A DNA stretch of 64,000 bases from JAWKTV01 sp041398905 (lineage in GTDB: Bacteria > Planctomycetota > Planctomycetia > Planctomycetales > Planctomycetaceae), in contig JAWKTV010000007.1 of NCBI GenBank assembly GCA_041398905.1, positions 186,001 through 250,000 on the forward strand, read 5' to 3'. The first letter of the stretch is position 1; each line of letters begins with the position of its first letter. This document shows, piece by piece, positions 29,556-39,389 of the stretch. Made by a program: the position numbers and the translations under genes. The notes below the pieces were generated by a model. It ran no database searches. It was not told where the DNA came from and worked only from the letters and a program-made list of their open reading frames with translations.

Positions 29556-32500
29556 TCAGCTCTCTTCCGACATGTTGGCGCGGCTGGCACCACTAATCTT
29601 CATCGCCGCTCGTCGCGATCGGCTGAACGGCTGACCGCCGATCGCAAGTCGCTTCCTCAAACGCCGCACCCCATCGACCCCCATCGCCGCCAGCGCGGGT
29701 ACCATCGCACTGGCCGACCTCGGATCAACACTGTCCGACGCCATCAGCTGTTCATCATCTGCCGACTCGCCTGAAGCCTCATGTCGCATCTGCTGCCGAG
29801 TCGAGTCGGCCGTCGGCGCGTGATCGTCACCACGCTGCAGTTCGTCCGTTCGTTGCTGCTGCTGATGCGGAGCATCTCCAGATTCCCGGTCGGCCTGCGC
29901 GATAGTGGCATCTCGCATCGCGACCTGTCGCAGGATCTCGGCCGTCGTGCGCGACACGTCGGCATTGGCTTCCAGGCCGTCGACCGTGCTGGTGAACGAC
30001 ACCGGGTTCCACGGTACTGGGCTCGCCGGCACAGGTGACGTTGGCCGCAGGTGCGTTACGTCCTGCGAAGTCTGGCCCAGTTCCTGCCGCAGTTCGTCAA
30101 CGATCTCTTCAAGCTTGAGAGTCCCCCCCTCGAAGGCGTCGTCCTGAACGATCGACTCGCCGTTACGGACCTGAACACGGACCAGCAGCTTGCGGCTACT
30201 CCCGAGCACGTACCAGATTTCGTAGGTGCCATCCGGCAAGCCGTCAAACAGATCGACGAACGACGCCCCTTCGCGGCCCGCGAGGAAGTCATCCGGCAGC
30301 CGCCTCACGGCCAGCGGCAGAGCGTCCGGATCCGCACTCAGCACCCGCAGTTCGAGGTACTCGTCACGACCGATTGCGGCGAACGACGAACGCTGGATGC
30401 GGTCGGCGGTGACCCGCGCCTCGGTGACCACAACTTCGGACGTCACTTCGATTGGCTCCGCCTCAATCACCACGAACTCGCGTTCTTCCAGGGTGATCGG
30501 GAGACCAATCTCGAGCGACGGAATCAGGAAGTCGCCACCGCCGTTCTCGACGAATGTGCCGTCGGTGCCGGGGCTGCCGAAGGGCGGGGTGGTCGATGCG
30601 AGGTCGGTCTGCGAGAGAATCGCGAGTCCGCCGGTGGCGGTCGGGTCCGGGATCTCGGCCGCCCCACCACCCGCCGGGGTCACGCTCCGTCCGAGCAGAA
30701 GGATGCTGCCTTCCTGCCCCACCCCGAACTGCACACTGATCGGGTCGGACGATGACCCGCGGCGGATGCGCGAATTGAGAACCTCCACCTCGGTGTACCG
30801 ATGCACGAAGGTGTAGGTCTCGCCACCGACCAGACCTTCGATCCGCTCGAACCGGTCGGCCGCGTCCGTGCCCCAGTCGATCAGAATGAACAGACCGCGT
30901 TCACCTGGTTGACCGATGGTCACGGTCAGTTCGGCGACGAACTCGTTTCCTTCGCGGATCAACGTCGGGGCTTCGGCGGTCGCCGCGTTGTAGAAGGCGG
31001 CCTCGGAGCCGGTGATCGTCAGTCCGTCATTCAGCGGCCGAATCGCGATCTGTCGAGCGACGGCAATCACATTGCCCGCTGCGTCGAGCGTTCGCACCTG
31101 GGCCTCCGCTCCCCACTGCACGTTTCCTTGAGCGGCGATGACGACCACATCCGGATTCGGGTCGCCGGCTGCGGGGACAGTGTGGTTGGCAGCCGGGCTG
31201 TCCTGTGTAATCGTGTCCGGTGCGGCGGGTGTCGCGTTCAATGCGGCGTTCGTCACGTCGATCTGCGCGTTCGTCTGCAACTCGAAGTTCGCCCCCACGG
31301 TGAAGGTCACCATGCCGACAGGTCCGCCGGCAATCACCTCGACATCGCCAGTCCGGTTTGCGCCGTCGTTGCCCCCCGTGGTATCAACGACCGTCAGGCT
31401 TCCACCCGTCGTAATGTCAATCTGTCCGTTCGAGGTTCTCACGACTTCGGTGTCGGTCGCAGCATCCGAGGTTGCGAGGTTCAACGAGTCGACTTCGACG
31501 ATCACGATGTCCCCGCGATTGCCGCCCGTCACGGTCGCGGTCAGATCATTGATCTGCGTGAGCAGATCAATCGCGGCGACCGCGTCGGCAACGTTGTTCG
31601 CGGCGGTAATCACCAGGTCGTCGGCAATGACCGACGCGGCAGCGGCGGATGCCGTATTCAGCACGTCATCCGCCGACGTGAGGATGACGTCGTTTTGTGC
31701 CCCGGCGACCAGCGAGGTGATGACGATATCCGAGCCACTCCCGGTCGTCGTCAGCCGGACATCGTTGGAGCCGTCGTCGGTCCCCGATGTATCGACTCGC
31801 GTGACCGTGATCGTTCCGCCCGCCGCTACGGTGACCGCACCGTCGGCCGTCTCCACGTCAACCAGTTCGATCCCATCTTGCTCGCTCACCCCGACGTCGC
31901 CGGTCGTGGTGACGAGCGTCTCCAGTCGCTCGATGTTGGTTTCCAGGGCATTGCCGAAGCCGACCCCGGACGCGGCGGTGAGACTGACGATCGCCGTCGC
32001 GGAGGTCGCGACGAGATCGGTCTGACTATCGCCGCCGTCGATGATGCCGCCCAGGGTCGACACGAGTGTGATCGCGTTGCCGGCGTTCGTGGACATGATG
32101 CTGCCCACGACGATGTTGCCACCGGCCCTAAACGTCACGGTGCCAGTTCCGGCGTCGGTCACCGCGCCGTCGAGCATGATGATCTCACCCGCCCCACTGC
32201 TATCAGCATCGGCCGTCACGGCAACCGCACCACCCTGCGTGGTGATGTCGCCAGCGGCAAGCATGGTCACTTCGCCATCGGCTTCGAGGGTGACCGCTCC
32301 GCCGTCCGTCAGAAGACCGGCTTCCAGCGAGATGTCGCCCGCCGCCGTGATGCTGACTGCCCCGCCGGGCGCGGAGTTGATCGTGTCACCGATGGTCACG
32401 TCCTGGTCGGCGGACATGGTGATTACCCCACCGCCGCTCGTCACCGTCGAATTGGTCTGGATGTTCATCCCCGCGTCAAAGATGACGTCACCCGAGGTGG

Positions 32501-35500
32501 TGATGATGCTGGCGTTTGTGGTGATGTTGTCGACTGCCGTGAATGCGACGTTCCCCGTCCCCGACGTGATGGCGGCATTCGTGAGGATGTCACTGCCGGA
32601 GTCAAGCGTCACACTTCCGTTCGCGGAATCGATCAAGCCACCGATCGTGATGTCGTCGCCAGCCACCAGACCGACGTCTCCACCCGCCGTGGCGATGGAC
32701 TCGGTCGTCGCGAGAAGCCCGCCAGCGGTCGCATTGACGCTCCCTCCGCCGGTCGTCACATCACCGTCGATCGAGATGTCGGTTCCGGCGACCAGATTGA
32801 CGTTGCCCCCCGCGCTCGAATCGATCGCCGCGTTGATGTCGATCGAGGCGACCGCATTGAAGTTGACATCGCCGTTGACCGCCGTGACGGCGCCGTTGGT
32901 GATGATGTCAGCCCCCGCATCGAGCGTCACACCGCCACTGCCTGAGGTCGTACCAGCGTTGGTGGTGATGTCGGCTCCCGCCGTCACCGAGACCGCGCCG
33001 CTGCCGACGGTGCTGACGGCGGCATTGGTGGCGACGTTCTCGGCCGCGATCAGTGTGATCCCGCCGCCGTTCGCGGTGATGGCACCATTCACCCCCGTCG
33101 TAATGTCGCTGCCCACTCCGGTGGCAGTCAGCAGGATGTCGCCGCTGCCGCCATGCGTGATCGGCTGAGCGATATTCAGCGACCCGTTGGTCGCGGCCAG
33201 TTCAATCGCCGCCGCACCGCTGGCGACACCCACGCCGGCCTGTCCGCCAACCGACGCGATCGTCACCTCGCCGTCGCTCTCGATGAAGACTCCGCCGGTG
33301 TTCACGGCAGCCGAGAGTGTGTCGACGTCGACATCGAAGTCGCTCGCGGCGGTCCCGATCCCCGTCCCTGCCGCGACGGCGAGTGCGGCGGCGGTGATGT
33401 TTGCGGTCCCATCCGCCACGGTTGCGTCAGTGATTCGTCCACTCGCCTGCAGTACCACCAGTCGACTGACGTTGGTGATGCTGCCGACCGCGACATTGTT
33501 GACCTCGGAAATCTGGACGTTCCCGCTGGACTGGTTGTCGACCGTCAGTGTCGTGGCATTGATTTCGATGTCGCCGGTGTCAGTCAGCAGCCCGCTGTCC
33601 GAGCCGACCCCGGACTGAGTCGTGATCGTCACCGCTCCGCCGATGATGTCCGTCAGACTGTCACCGCTCAGCGTGGCCGAGCCGTCAATGAGGCCACCGC
33701 CGACATCGAGGGTCACGGTACCGGCTCCGGCATCAATGCGTCCGACGTTCGTTGTCGTCGCATCGTCGATCGTCAGGTCGCCGCCAGTCGTCACGGTGAC
33801 CGCACCATTAGCGGTGACGATCCCGGTTGCTTCCACAAAGCAGTCGTTTCCGGTGACGGTGTCGATGGTCAGGTCGTCGCTGTCGTTGAAGTCGACGATG
33901 CCGCCGATGGTTGTGATGGCGAGGATGTCGACATCGTTGGCGGCGTTCGTCAGCGTGACGCTGCCGGTCGCGTTGATTCCCAGTGCGACGGCGGTGATCG
34001 CCGCCGTTTGCGTCACGTCTCCCCCAACTTGCAGTCGCACGGTGCTCGCCGCACCGATGGCGGCGTCGATCTCCAGATCACCGTTGTCGACGCACAACGT
34101 GAGATCATCGACCGCGACTCCCGTGACGGCGGCGAAGCAGCCACGCCCTGAGACGCTGCCGATCGACAGTCCGTCGACATCGCGGAAGGCGAGACTGGTC
34201 GCATCGGCGGCGAGGATGTCGACGTTGTTGTCCGCCGCCGTCAGCATGATGGCCCCGCCCGCCCGCAGGCCGAGGGACATCGCGAGGATCTCGCCGCTCA
34301 ACCCCTGCGTGATGTCGGTCGCCGCTTGCAGCCGCGCGGTGTCGCCGGCGGTGACCGTCTCCTGCAGATCCAGCGATTCGCCGACACAGATCAGTACATC
34401 GTTGTCCGCGACGACTCCGACGGTGCCCGTAAAGGTTCCCAGCGTCGTGACCGAGGCAACGGTGAGGTCATCGACATCCGAGAACTCGACGTTTCCGCCG
34501 AGTCCACCCGCTTCAACGACGTTCGCCGAGAAGATGTCGACATCGTTGATCGCCGGCATTCCGGCGTTCGGGTCGAGAAGCAGATCGCCACCGGTCAGTC
34601 GCACCCCCAGCGAGCCCGCCGTGATGGCCCCGTTCGTGCCGTCCTGCGTGATACTGTTCTCCGCAGTCGACGTGCCCGTTCCAACAACCACCAGACGCAC
34701 TGAACCAGTTCCGGCATTCAGCCCGTTCGTCTCAGCGAACAGGGCTGGCGTATCGAACATCGTGTTGTTCTGCGCGGCGACCTGGTCCAGATGGAATCCG
34801 TCCGCGTCTCTAAAGCCGATGTCGCCCCCTGCCGTGTTGACTGCGAGGGTGTCGACGTCGTTCGTGGCGGCCAGCAGATTGACTGCGCCCGCAGTTGTGT
34901 TGACGCCGAGGGCCTCCGCCGAGATGACGCCCGCCGTGGTCTGAGTGACGGAGTCGGTTGCGGAGATCCGCACGGTCCCGGTCGCGACCCCGCCATTGCT
35001 GCTGGAAGCGACCCCGCCCTGCAAGCTGACACCGCCGGCATTGGCGTCGAGCGTGATGTCGCCAGCGTCGAGGTTCTGAATCGAGCTGCCGGTGGCGACC
35101 GAAATCGCGCCACTGGCCTGTAGGGCGATATCGTCGCCGCCGTCATCCAAAAGGCCGTCAGTCAACGTGACGCCGACGAGCCCCGCGACCTCACCCGCGC
35201 CGGTCTCTCCAACGCTCGCGTCGGTCAATTCCAGAGAGAACAGCCGCCCGGCGATGCTGCCGATCGTCAGGCCGGTCACGTCGTCGATCTTGATGTCGCC
35301 TTCGCTGTTCGTCGCGGCCAGCGTTTCGATGTTCGTGTCGATGGCGTCGTTCGCGCCGATGCCGGTCGCGGCCCGCAGCGACAGATTGAGCGCGGTGACG
35401 TTCTCATTCCCGCCGCCGTCGCCGGACCGGTTGTCGATGATCGCACCCGCGCCGCTGCCATCGCTATCGGCGATGACGTACACCGTCCCGGCGGCCGTCG

Positions 35501-38500
35501 CGCGGTCGTTACTGTTCACGCGGCCGAGCAACACGTCGCCCGTCGCGGAGAGGATCGCGTCGCCGCCGTTGGTGGTCAGAAGCGTGTCGCTCGCAAGCGT
35601 GACGTCGGCGTTCGCAGCGGCGGCGGCAAGCGTCTCGTCAAAGTTGAAGATACGGCCGGCGTGCAACTCGGCGTCGCCGCCGCTGACATTGATCGCTGAC
35701 GTGCCGTTGACATTGAGTCCGTCGAAGGCGATCAGCCGCGCGTCGCCGCTGTCGACGGTGATGTTGGCGTTCACATCGAGCGTGCCGCTGGCAGCTCCAA
35801 TTCCGGCCGCGAGAGTCACAGAGCCTTCGGCGTTGTGCAGCACATGGCCATCAACCGTCAGCGACGTTCCCGCGCGAACGAGGATGTCCCCGGTGCCCAA
35901 TTGCGTTTCGAGACCATTTGTCAGACCGTCGAGTTCATCGACGATGAGCGCCGTCGGGTCGGTGACGAAGATGTCGCCGCTGCAGGTGAAGGCCGCGAGC
36001 GTTGTGACTTCGACGTTGATGTCATTGGCCTCGCTGGAGGGCGTGCCGTAGGAAAAGTTGCCGATGCCCGTACCGGCCCGCAGCACGGCCGACTGGGCGA
36101 TGATATTCAGCACCGCGTCGCCGACGGTCAGCTCGTTGTCGATGATCTGGCCGATACAGTTCGACGCCTCACCGCCGGTGAAGGCGGTGGTGTTGGCGTC
36201 CGCAGTGATGATCGCCGTCCCCTGCGTGCCAGCGGCATCGAAGTCGAGGTTTACGACCGTCAGTAGCACGTTGTTTGAGGCCTGAATGAGCGCGCCGCCG
36301 GAGTTCGAGCGGACGATCGCCGTGCCTTGCATCTCGACGTTCTGATTGACACCGGTGATCGTGATCTGCGTCGTGTCAGTGGAGACGGTGGCGCCATCGA
36401 TGACAACGGCGGCGTCGTCTCCTCCGACACCATCACGGCCCGTAATCTCGATCGCCCCCGTGCCTCCAGTGGCGACTTCGACAATCGCATTCGTGGCGAT
36501 GTTGACGCCGTTGCCGGTCGCCCCTGAATTCGTCGTGCTCGTGCCATCGATCTCGATGCTGCCAGCGCCGGTCGAGCGGACCGTCCCGCTGGCGAGAATG
36601 GCGACGCCGTGGTTCAGGACGCCGGTTCCGTTACCACCGCGTCCGATAATCTCAATGTCACCATCCTCGGCGGAGACCAGCGTGTTGGCGTCACGGATTC
36701 TGACGCCGAAGCTGTTGTTGACGCCGTCGGCCCCTTCGCCTTCGATGACGATGTTCGCCGTGCCGGTCGCAGTGACCTGCGCGCCAAGCTGAATGCTCAC
36801 GCCGATATTCTGAGTTCCGGTGGCGGATGGCCCCGCGCCCGGGGCGTTGACGTTGCCCAGAATCGCGATGTCTCCACCCGCGGACGAAACGCGCGAACCG
36901 GCGTCCACGATCCAGACACCGAAGTTACTGTCCGTGCCGTTGCCAGCGATGCCGTTGAGGGTGACCGTGGCCGTGCCCAGTGACTCGACGACGCTGCCCA
37001 CTTGGAGCGCGATGCCGTTGTTGAAGGTTCCGCCGGGCGTGTCGAACAGGTCGTCGCCTCCCTGGCCGGTGAGTTCGATCGCACCGGCCGTCGAGACGAC
37101 GCGGGCGGCATTGAACAGAATGACGCCGACGTTGGACGAAGTACCATCGGCGGCCGTGCCGTCAATCGAAATCGTGGCGGCGTCGGCCGTCAGGCCGGTC
37201 GAAGAAACGGCCGCGGAGTTGGTGATGCTGACGCCCCGATTGAACGAATTTCCGCCGGCTCCCCCGATCCCTTCCATCACGATGTCGCCGTCGACGGAGG
37301 TGACCAGCGTGTTCGCTCCATCCAGTGAGACACCGATGTTTCCGCTGCCGTTCGCTGCTCCGCCGAAGCCTTCGATCGTTACGGTTCCGGCGGTCGCTCC
37401 GCTGCCTTGAGAGCTGATCGACGCGGACGACTGCAGCAGGACGCCGATGTTGTTGCTGCCGGCATTCCCGCCGGTGCCGCGAAGCAGGATGTCGCCGCCG
37501 GGGTTGAGGGCATTACCAGTGGAGATGTCGGCGTCGGTGAGCGTGATGCCGGTGAAGTTGCCGCCGAAGTTCGTGGGGCCGTCGTTGGCGAACAGCGTGA
37601 CATCGCCGTTGATGGTGGTGATGCTGGTGTTCGCGTTCATCGCGATCAGCCGGGCGGCGGTGTACTGGACGAAGCCGTCTCCGGCGGTGGTGACGTCGGC
37701 GTTCGCCCCTGTCTGCGTGATGTCACGGCCGGCGAGAACATCGAAGGCCCCCGCGAGGTTGGCGTCGAGGTTCACCCGGCTGTTGATGGCGACATCCGTC
37801 GAGGTAAGCAACTGGAACTCGGTCGTGGCGAAGTTCGCCGTCGCCGAGATGCCGCCGGTCACAGTGATCGTACCAATGGTCGGCCCACCGAAAGGCGTGA
37901 ACAGACTGGCCGTCCCGATATTTACTTGTGCCGCCGCGATGACATCCAGCTCGGCATCGTTCAGGTTCAGCGAACTGGCACCGATCGAGTTTGCGTCGGT
38001 ATCGACCTCCGCACCACCGCCACCAATGTTGATGTTGCGAGCGAAGCTGTCGGCGGCGATCGTGACTGTCCCGCCGACGGACGAGATGCTTGCGCCAGTC
38101 GCGAGGGTCGCGTTGTCGGTCGAGATCGTGATGTTGTGGCCCGCGCCGTCGGACTCGATCGACGAACCGGCGACCATGTTGAGGTTGCCCGTGTTGGCGT
38201 CGATCACGATGTCACCGCCGGTTGCGGTGACGTCGGCGTTGGCGGACTGCAGATCGATGCCGGTGGTGTTCGATCCTGAAGCGGCGAGGCGGATGGTGTC
38301 GCCGGTGCCGATCGTTCCGGTGTCGGTCCCGGCGTTTGCGACCTGTTCGAGCACCACCAGTCCGGCGTTGGCACCGGCGGCCTCGATGTCAATGAAGCCG
38401 CCGCCTGCGTCTGTCACACTGACACCGGTCGTTGTCGTCAGTGTCCCTTTGACGTCGGTCGAGACTGTCGTAATGGTCAGCCCGGCGAGCCGCGCGAGGC

Positions 38501-39317
38501 CACTCGCATCGGTGTCAACGACCGCGACACTTCCGGTCGAAGTGGTGGCGGCAAACTCGTCGACGTCGATCTCCAGTCGCGTTGGCTCCTCCTGCACCCG
38601 CGATGCCGCTCGCTGCGACGATCTGCAGTTGACCGGCGATGACGTCGATCGCGGTGTCGTCATTGTCGTCGACCGTTGCCCGAGACGATCGAGACGATGC
38701 CGTCCGCACCGTCGTTGACCGGCACCGTGCCGGCCGCCGAGACTGGTCAAGGTTCCGTTCAGCGTAACGCCCGCGCCGCTGCCGGCGTTGGTGATATCGA
38801 TGTTCCCGGCCGCACCGCCGTTCGCCACGCCGCTGCCGCCGCTGGTGTTGATGTCGTTGACGATGATGCCGCCACCCATCGACTGCAACTGCACTTCGCC
38901 CCCGACTCCGCCTGCGGCGTTCGTGACCGCTCCACCGCGTGCGAGAATGCTGCCGGTCACTTCCAGCTCGTCGCCAGCCATCACCTGCACCGTTCCGGCT
39001 GCGCTCGTCCCGTTCACGCTGCTGCCACCATCGGTGGTGACGTTGGCCAGAGTGACGTTCAGATCGGCCATGACGCCGACGTTACCGCCGGTGCTGGCGG
39101 TCGTGCCCGGCCCGCCGGTCGTGGTGAGGGTCGTCGCCTCGACGCTGCCGTCATGCGATGTCAGGCTGATGTCGCCGCCGCTGCTGAAGAGCGTCACGGC
39201 TTGTCCAGCGACGGTCGTCGCGCTGCCGATAATGACGTTCTGGCTTGCAGTGATGGAAACGTCGCCGCCGGTGCTGGCGAACCGCGCGAATGACGACTGC
39301 GTATCGATGGTCGTCAC
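29556..39317 (-). CDS. Giant beta-strand-repeat surface protein, C-terminal 3,253 residues
   Basis: The longest intact frame of the window, read as the C-terminal part of the giant gene whose N-terminus is at 50869. It is built of short repeats such as GGDVSITASQNV, GAGNITLTADNDV, DVDTLAVNTAGG, giving a predicted beta-helix like filamentous haemagglutinin and other large adhesins. The last ~400 residues are different: RQIAIRPLNDGLTITGSEAA, a RDEYLELRVLSADPDAL segment, DGTYEIWYVLG, a Gln-rich stretch and a basic tail (GVRRLRKRLAIGG). Residues ~184-242 (38590-38765) are Arg-rich and out of frame between two compensating indels; the sister frame reads DDNDDTAIDVIAGQLQIV. Probably exported and surface-bound; binding partner unknown. 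The kinase gene follows 143 bp downstream on the same strand. Confidence 0.8.
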   Translation of the reverse strand: MTTIDTQSSFARFASTGGDVSITASQNVIIGSATTVAGQAVTLFSSGGDISLTSHDGSVEATTLTTTGGPGTTASTGGNVGVMADLNVTLANVTTDGGSSVNGTSAAGTVQVMAGDELEVTGSILARGGAVTNAAGGVGGEVQLQSMGGGIIVNDINTSGGSGVANGGAAGNIDITNAGSGAGVTLNGTLTSLGGRHGAGQRRCGRHRLDRLGQRSTTMTTPRSTSSPVNCRSSQRAASRVQEEPTRLEIDVDEFAATTSTGSVAVVDTDASGLARLAGLTITTVSTDVKGTLTTTTGVSVTDAGGGFIDIEAAGANAGLVVLEQVANAGTDTGTIGTGDTIRLAASGSNTTGIDLQSANADVTATGGDIVIDANTGNLNMVAGSSIESDGAGHNITISTDNATLATGASISSVGGTVTIAADSFARNINIGGGGAEVDTDANSIGASSLNLNDAELDVIAAAQVNIGTASLFTPFGGPTIGTITVTGGISATANFATTEFQLLTSTDVAINSRVNLDANLAGAFDVLAGRDITQTGANADVTTAGDGFVQYTAARLIAMNANTSITTINGDVTLFANDGPTNFGGNFTGITLTDADISTGNALNPGGDILLRGTGGNAGSNNIGVLLQSSASISSQGSGATAGTVTIEGFGGAANGSGNIGVSLDGANTLVTSVDGDIVMEGIGGAGGNSFNRGVSITNSAAVSSTGLTADAATISIDGTAADGTSSNVGVILFNAARVVSTAGAIELTGQGGDDLFDTPGGTFNNGIALQVGSVVESLGTATVTLNGIAGNGTDSNFGVWIVDAGSRVSSAGGDIAILGNVNAPGAGPSATGTQNIGVSIQLGAQVTATGTANIVIEGEGADGVNNSFGVRIRDANTLVSAEDGDIEIIGRGGNGTGVLNHGVAILASGTVRSTGAGSIEIDGTSTTNSGATGNGVNIATNAIVEVATGGTGAIEITGRDGVGGDDAAVVIDGATVSTDTTQITITGVNQNVEMQGTAIVRSNSGGALIQASNNVLLTVVNLDFDAAGTQGTAIITADANTTAFTGGEASNCIGQIIDNELTVGDAVLNIIAQSAVLRAGTGIGNFSYGTPSSEANDINVEVTTLAAFTCSGDIFVTDPTALIVDELDGLTNGLETQLGTGDILVRAGTSLTVDGHVLHNAEGSVTLAAGIGAASGTLDVNANITVDSGDARLIAFDGLNVNGTSAINVSGGDAELHAGRIFNFDETLAAAAANADVTLASDTLLTTNGGDAILSATGDVLLGRVNSNDRATAAGTVYVIADSDGSGAGAIIDNRSGDGGGNENVTALNLSLRAATGIGANDAIDTNIETLAATNSEGDIKIDDVTGLTIGSIAGRLFSLELTDASVGETGAGEVAGLVGVTLTDGLLDDGGDDIALQASGAISVATGSSIQNLDAGDITLDANAGGVSLQGGVASSSNGGVATGTVRISATDSVTQTTAGVISAEALGVNTTAGAVNLLAATNDVDTLAVNTAGGDIGFRDADGFHLDQVAAQNNTMFDTPALFAETNGLNAGTGSVRLVVVGTGTSTAENSITQDGTNGAITAGSLGVRLTGGDLLLDPNAGMPAINDVDIFSANVVEAGGLGGNVEFSDVDDLTVASVTTLGTFTGTVGVVADNDVLICVGESLDLQETVTAGDTARLQAATDITQGLSGEILAMSLGLRAGGAIMLTAADNNVDILAADATSLAFRDVDGLSIGSVSGRGCFAAVTGVAVDDLTLCVDNGDLEIDAAIGAASTVRLQVGGDVTQTAAITAVALGINATGSVTLTNAANDVDILAITTIGGIVDFNDSDDLTIDTVTGNDCFVEATGIVTANGAVTVTTGGDLTIDDATTTNVGRIDAGAGTVTLDVGGGLIDGSATLSGDSLTDIIGGAVTITTQSGVGSDSGLLTDTGDIEINATTLTVDNQSSGNVQISEVNNVAVGSITNVSRLVVLQASGRITDATVADGTANITAAALAVAAGTGIGTAASDFDVDVDTLSAAVNTGGVFIESDGEVTIASVGGQAGVGVASGAAAIELAATNGSLNIAQPITHGGSGDILLTATGVGSDITTGVNGAITANGGGITLIAAENVATNAAVSTVGSGAVSVTAGADITTNAGTTSGSGGVTLDAGADIITNGAVTAVNGDVNFNAVASIDINAAIDSSAGGNVNLVAGTDISIDGDVTTGGGSVNATAGGLLATTESIATAGGDVGLVAGDDITIGGLIDSANGSVTLDSGSDILTNAAITSGTGNVAFTAVDNITTNASIITTSGDVIFDAGMNIQTNSTVTSGGGVITMSADQDVTIGDTINSAPGGAVSITAAGDISLEAGLLTDGGAVTLEADGEVTMLAAGDITTQGGAVAVTADADSSGAGEIIMLDGAVTDAGTGTVTFRAGGNIVVGSIMSTNAGNAITLVSTLGGIIDGGDSQTDLVATSATAIVSLTAASGVGFGNALETNIERLETLVTTTGDVGVSEQDGIELVDVETADGAVTVAAGGTITVTRVDTSGTDDGSNDVRLTTTGSGSDIVITSLVAGAQNDVILTSADDVLNTASAAAASVIADDLVITAANNVADAVAAIDLLTQINDLTATVTGGNRGDIVIVEVDSLNLATSDAATDTEVVRTSNGQIDITTGGSLTVVDTTGGNDGANRTGDVEVIAGGPVGMVTFTVGANFELQTNAQIDVTNAALNATPAAPDTITQDSPAANHTVPAAGDPNPDVVVIAAQGNVQWGAEAQVRTLDAAGNVIAVARQIAIRPLNDGLTITGSEAAFYNAATAEAPTLIREGNEFVAELTVTIGQPGERGLFILIDWGTDAADRFERIEGLVGGETYTFVHRYTEVEVLNSRIRRGSSSDPISVQFGVGQEGSILLLGRSVTPAGGGAAEIPDPTATGGLAILSQTDLASTTPPFGSPGTDGTFVENGGGDFLIPSLEIGLPITLEEREFVVIEAEPIEVTSEVVVTEARVTADRIQRSSFAAIGRDEYLELRVLSADPDALPLAVRRLPDDFLAGREGASFVDLFDGLPDGTYEIWYVLGSSRKLLVRVQVRNGESIVQDDAFEGGTLKLEEIVDELRQELGQTSQDVTHLRPTSPVPASPVPWNPVSFTSTVDGLEANADVSRTTAEILRQVAMRDATIAQADRESGDAPHQQQQRTDELQRGDDHAPTADSTRQQMRHEASGESADDEQLMASDSVDPRSASAMVPALAAMGVDGVRRLRKRLAIGGQPFSRSRRAAMKISGASRANMSEES

Positions 39318-39389
39318 GTCGACACCGCCGGCCGCCGAGTTGATCCCGACCCCGCCCCCTGGCTGACCCCCTTCGACCCCGGCATCCGC

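Noticed and set aside
30801..32945. Long plus-strand frames opposite the giant gene (up to 714 codons; also at 33153-34944 and 36820-38718)
   Set aside because: They mirror the repetitive, GC-biased coding strand, have no family resemblance and no ribosome sites. The minus-strand repeats explain them.
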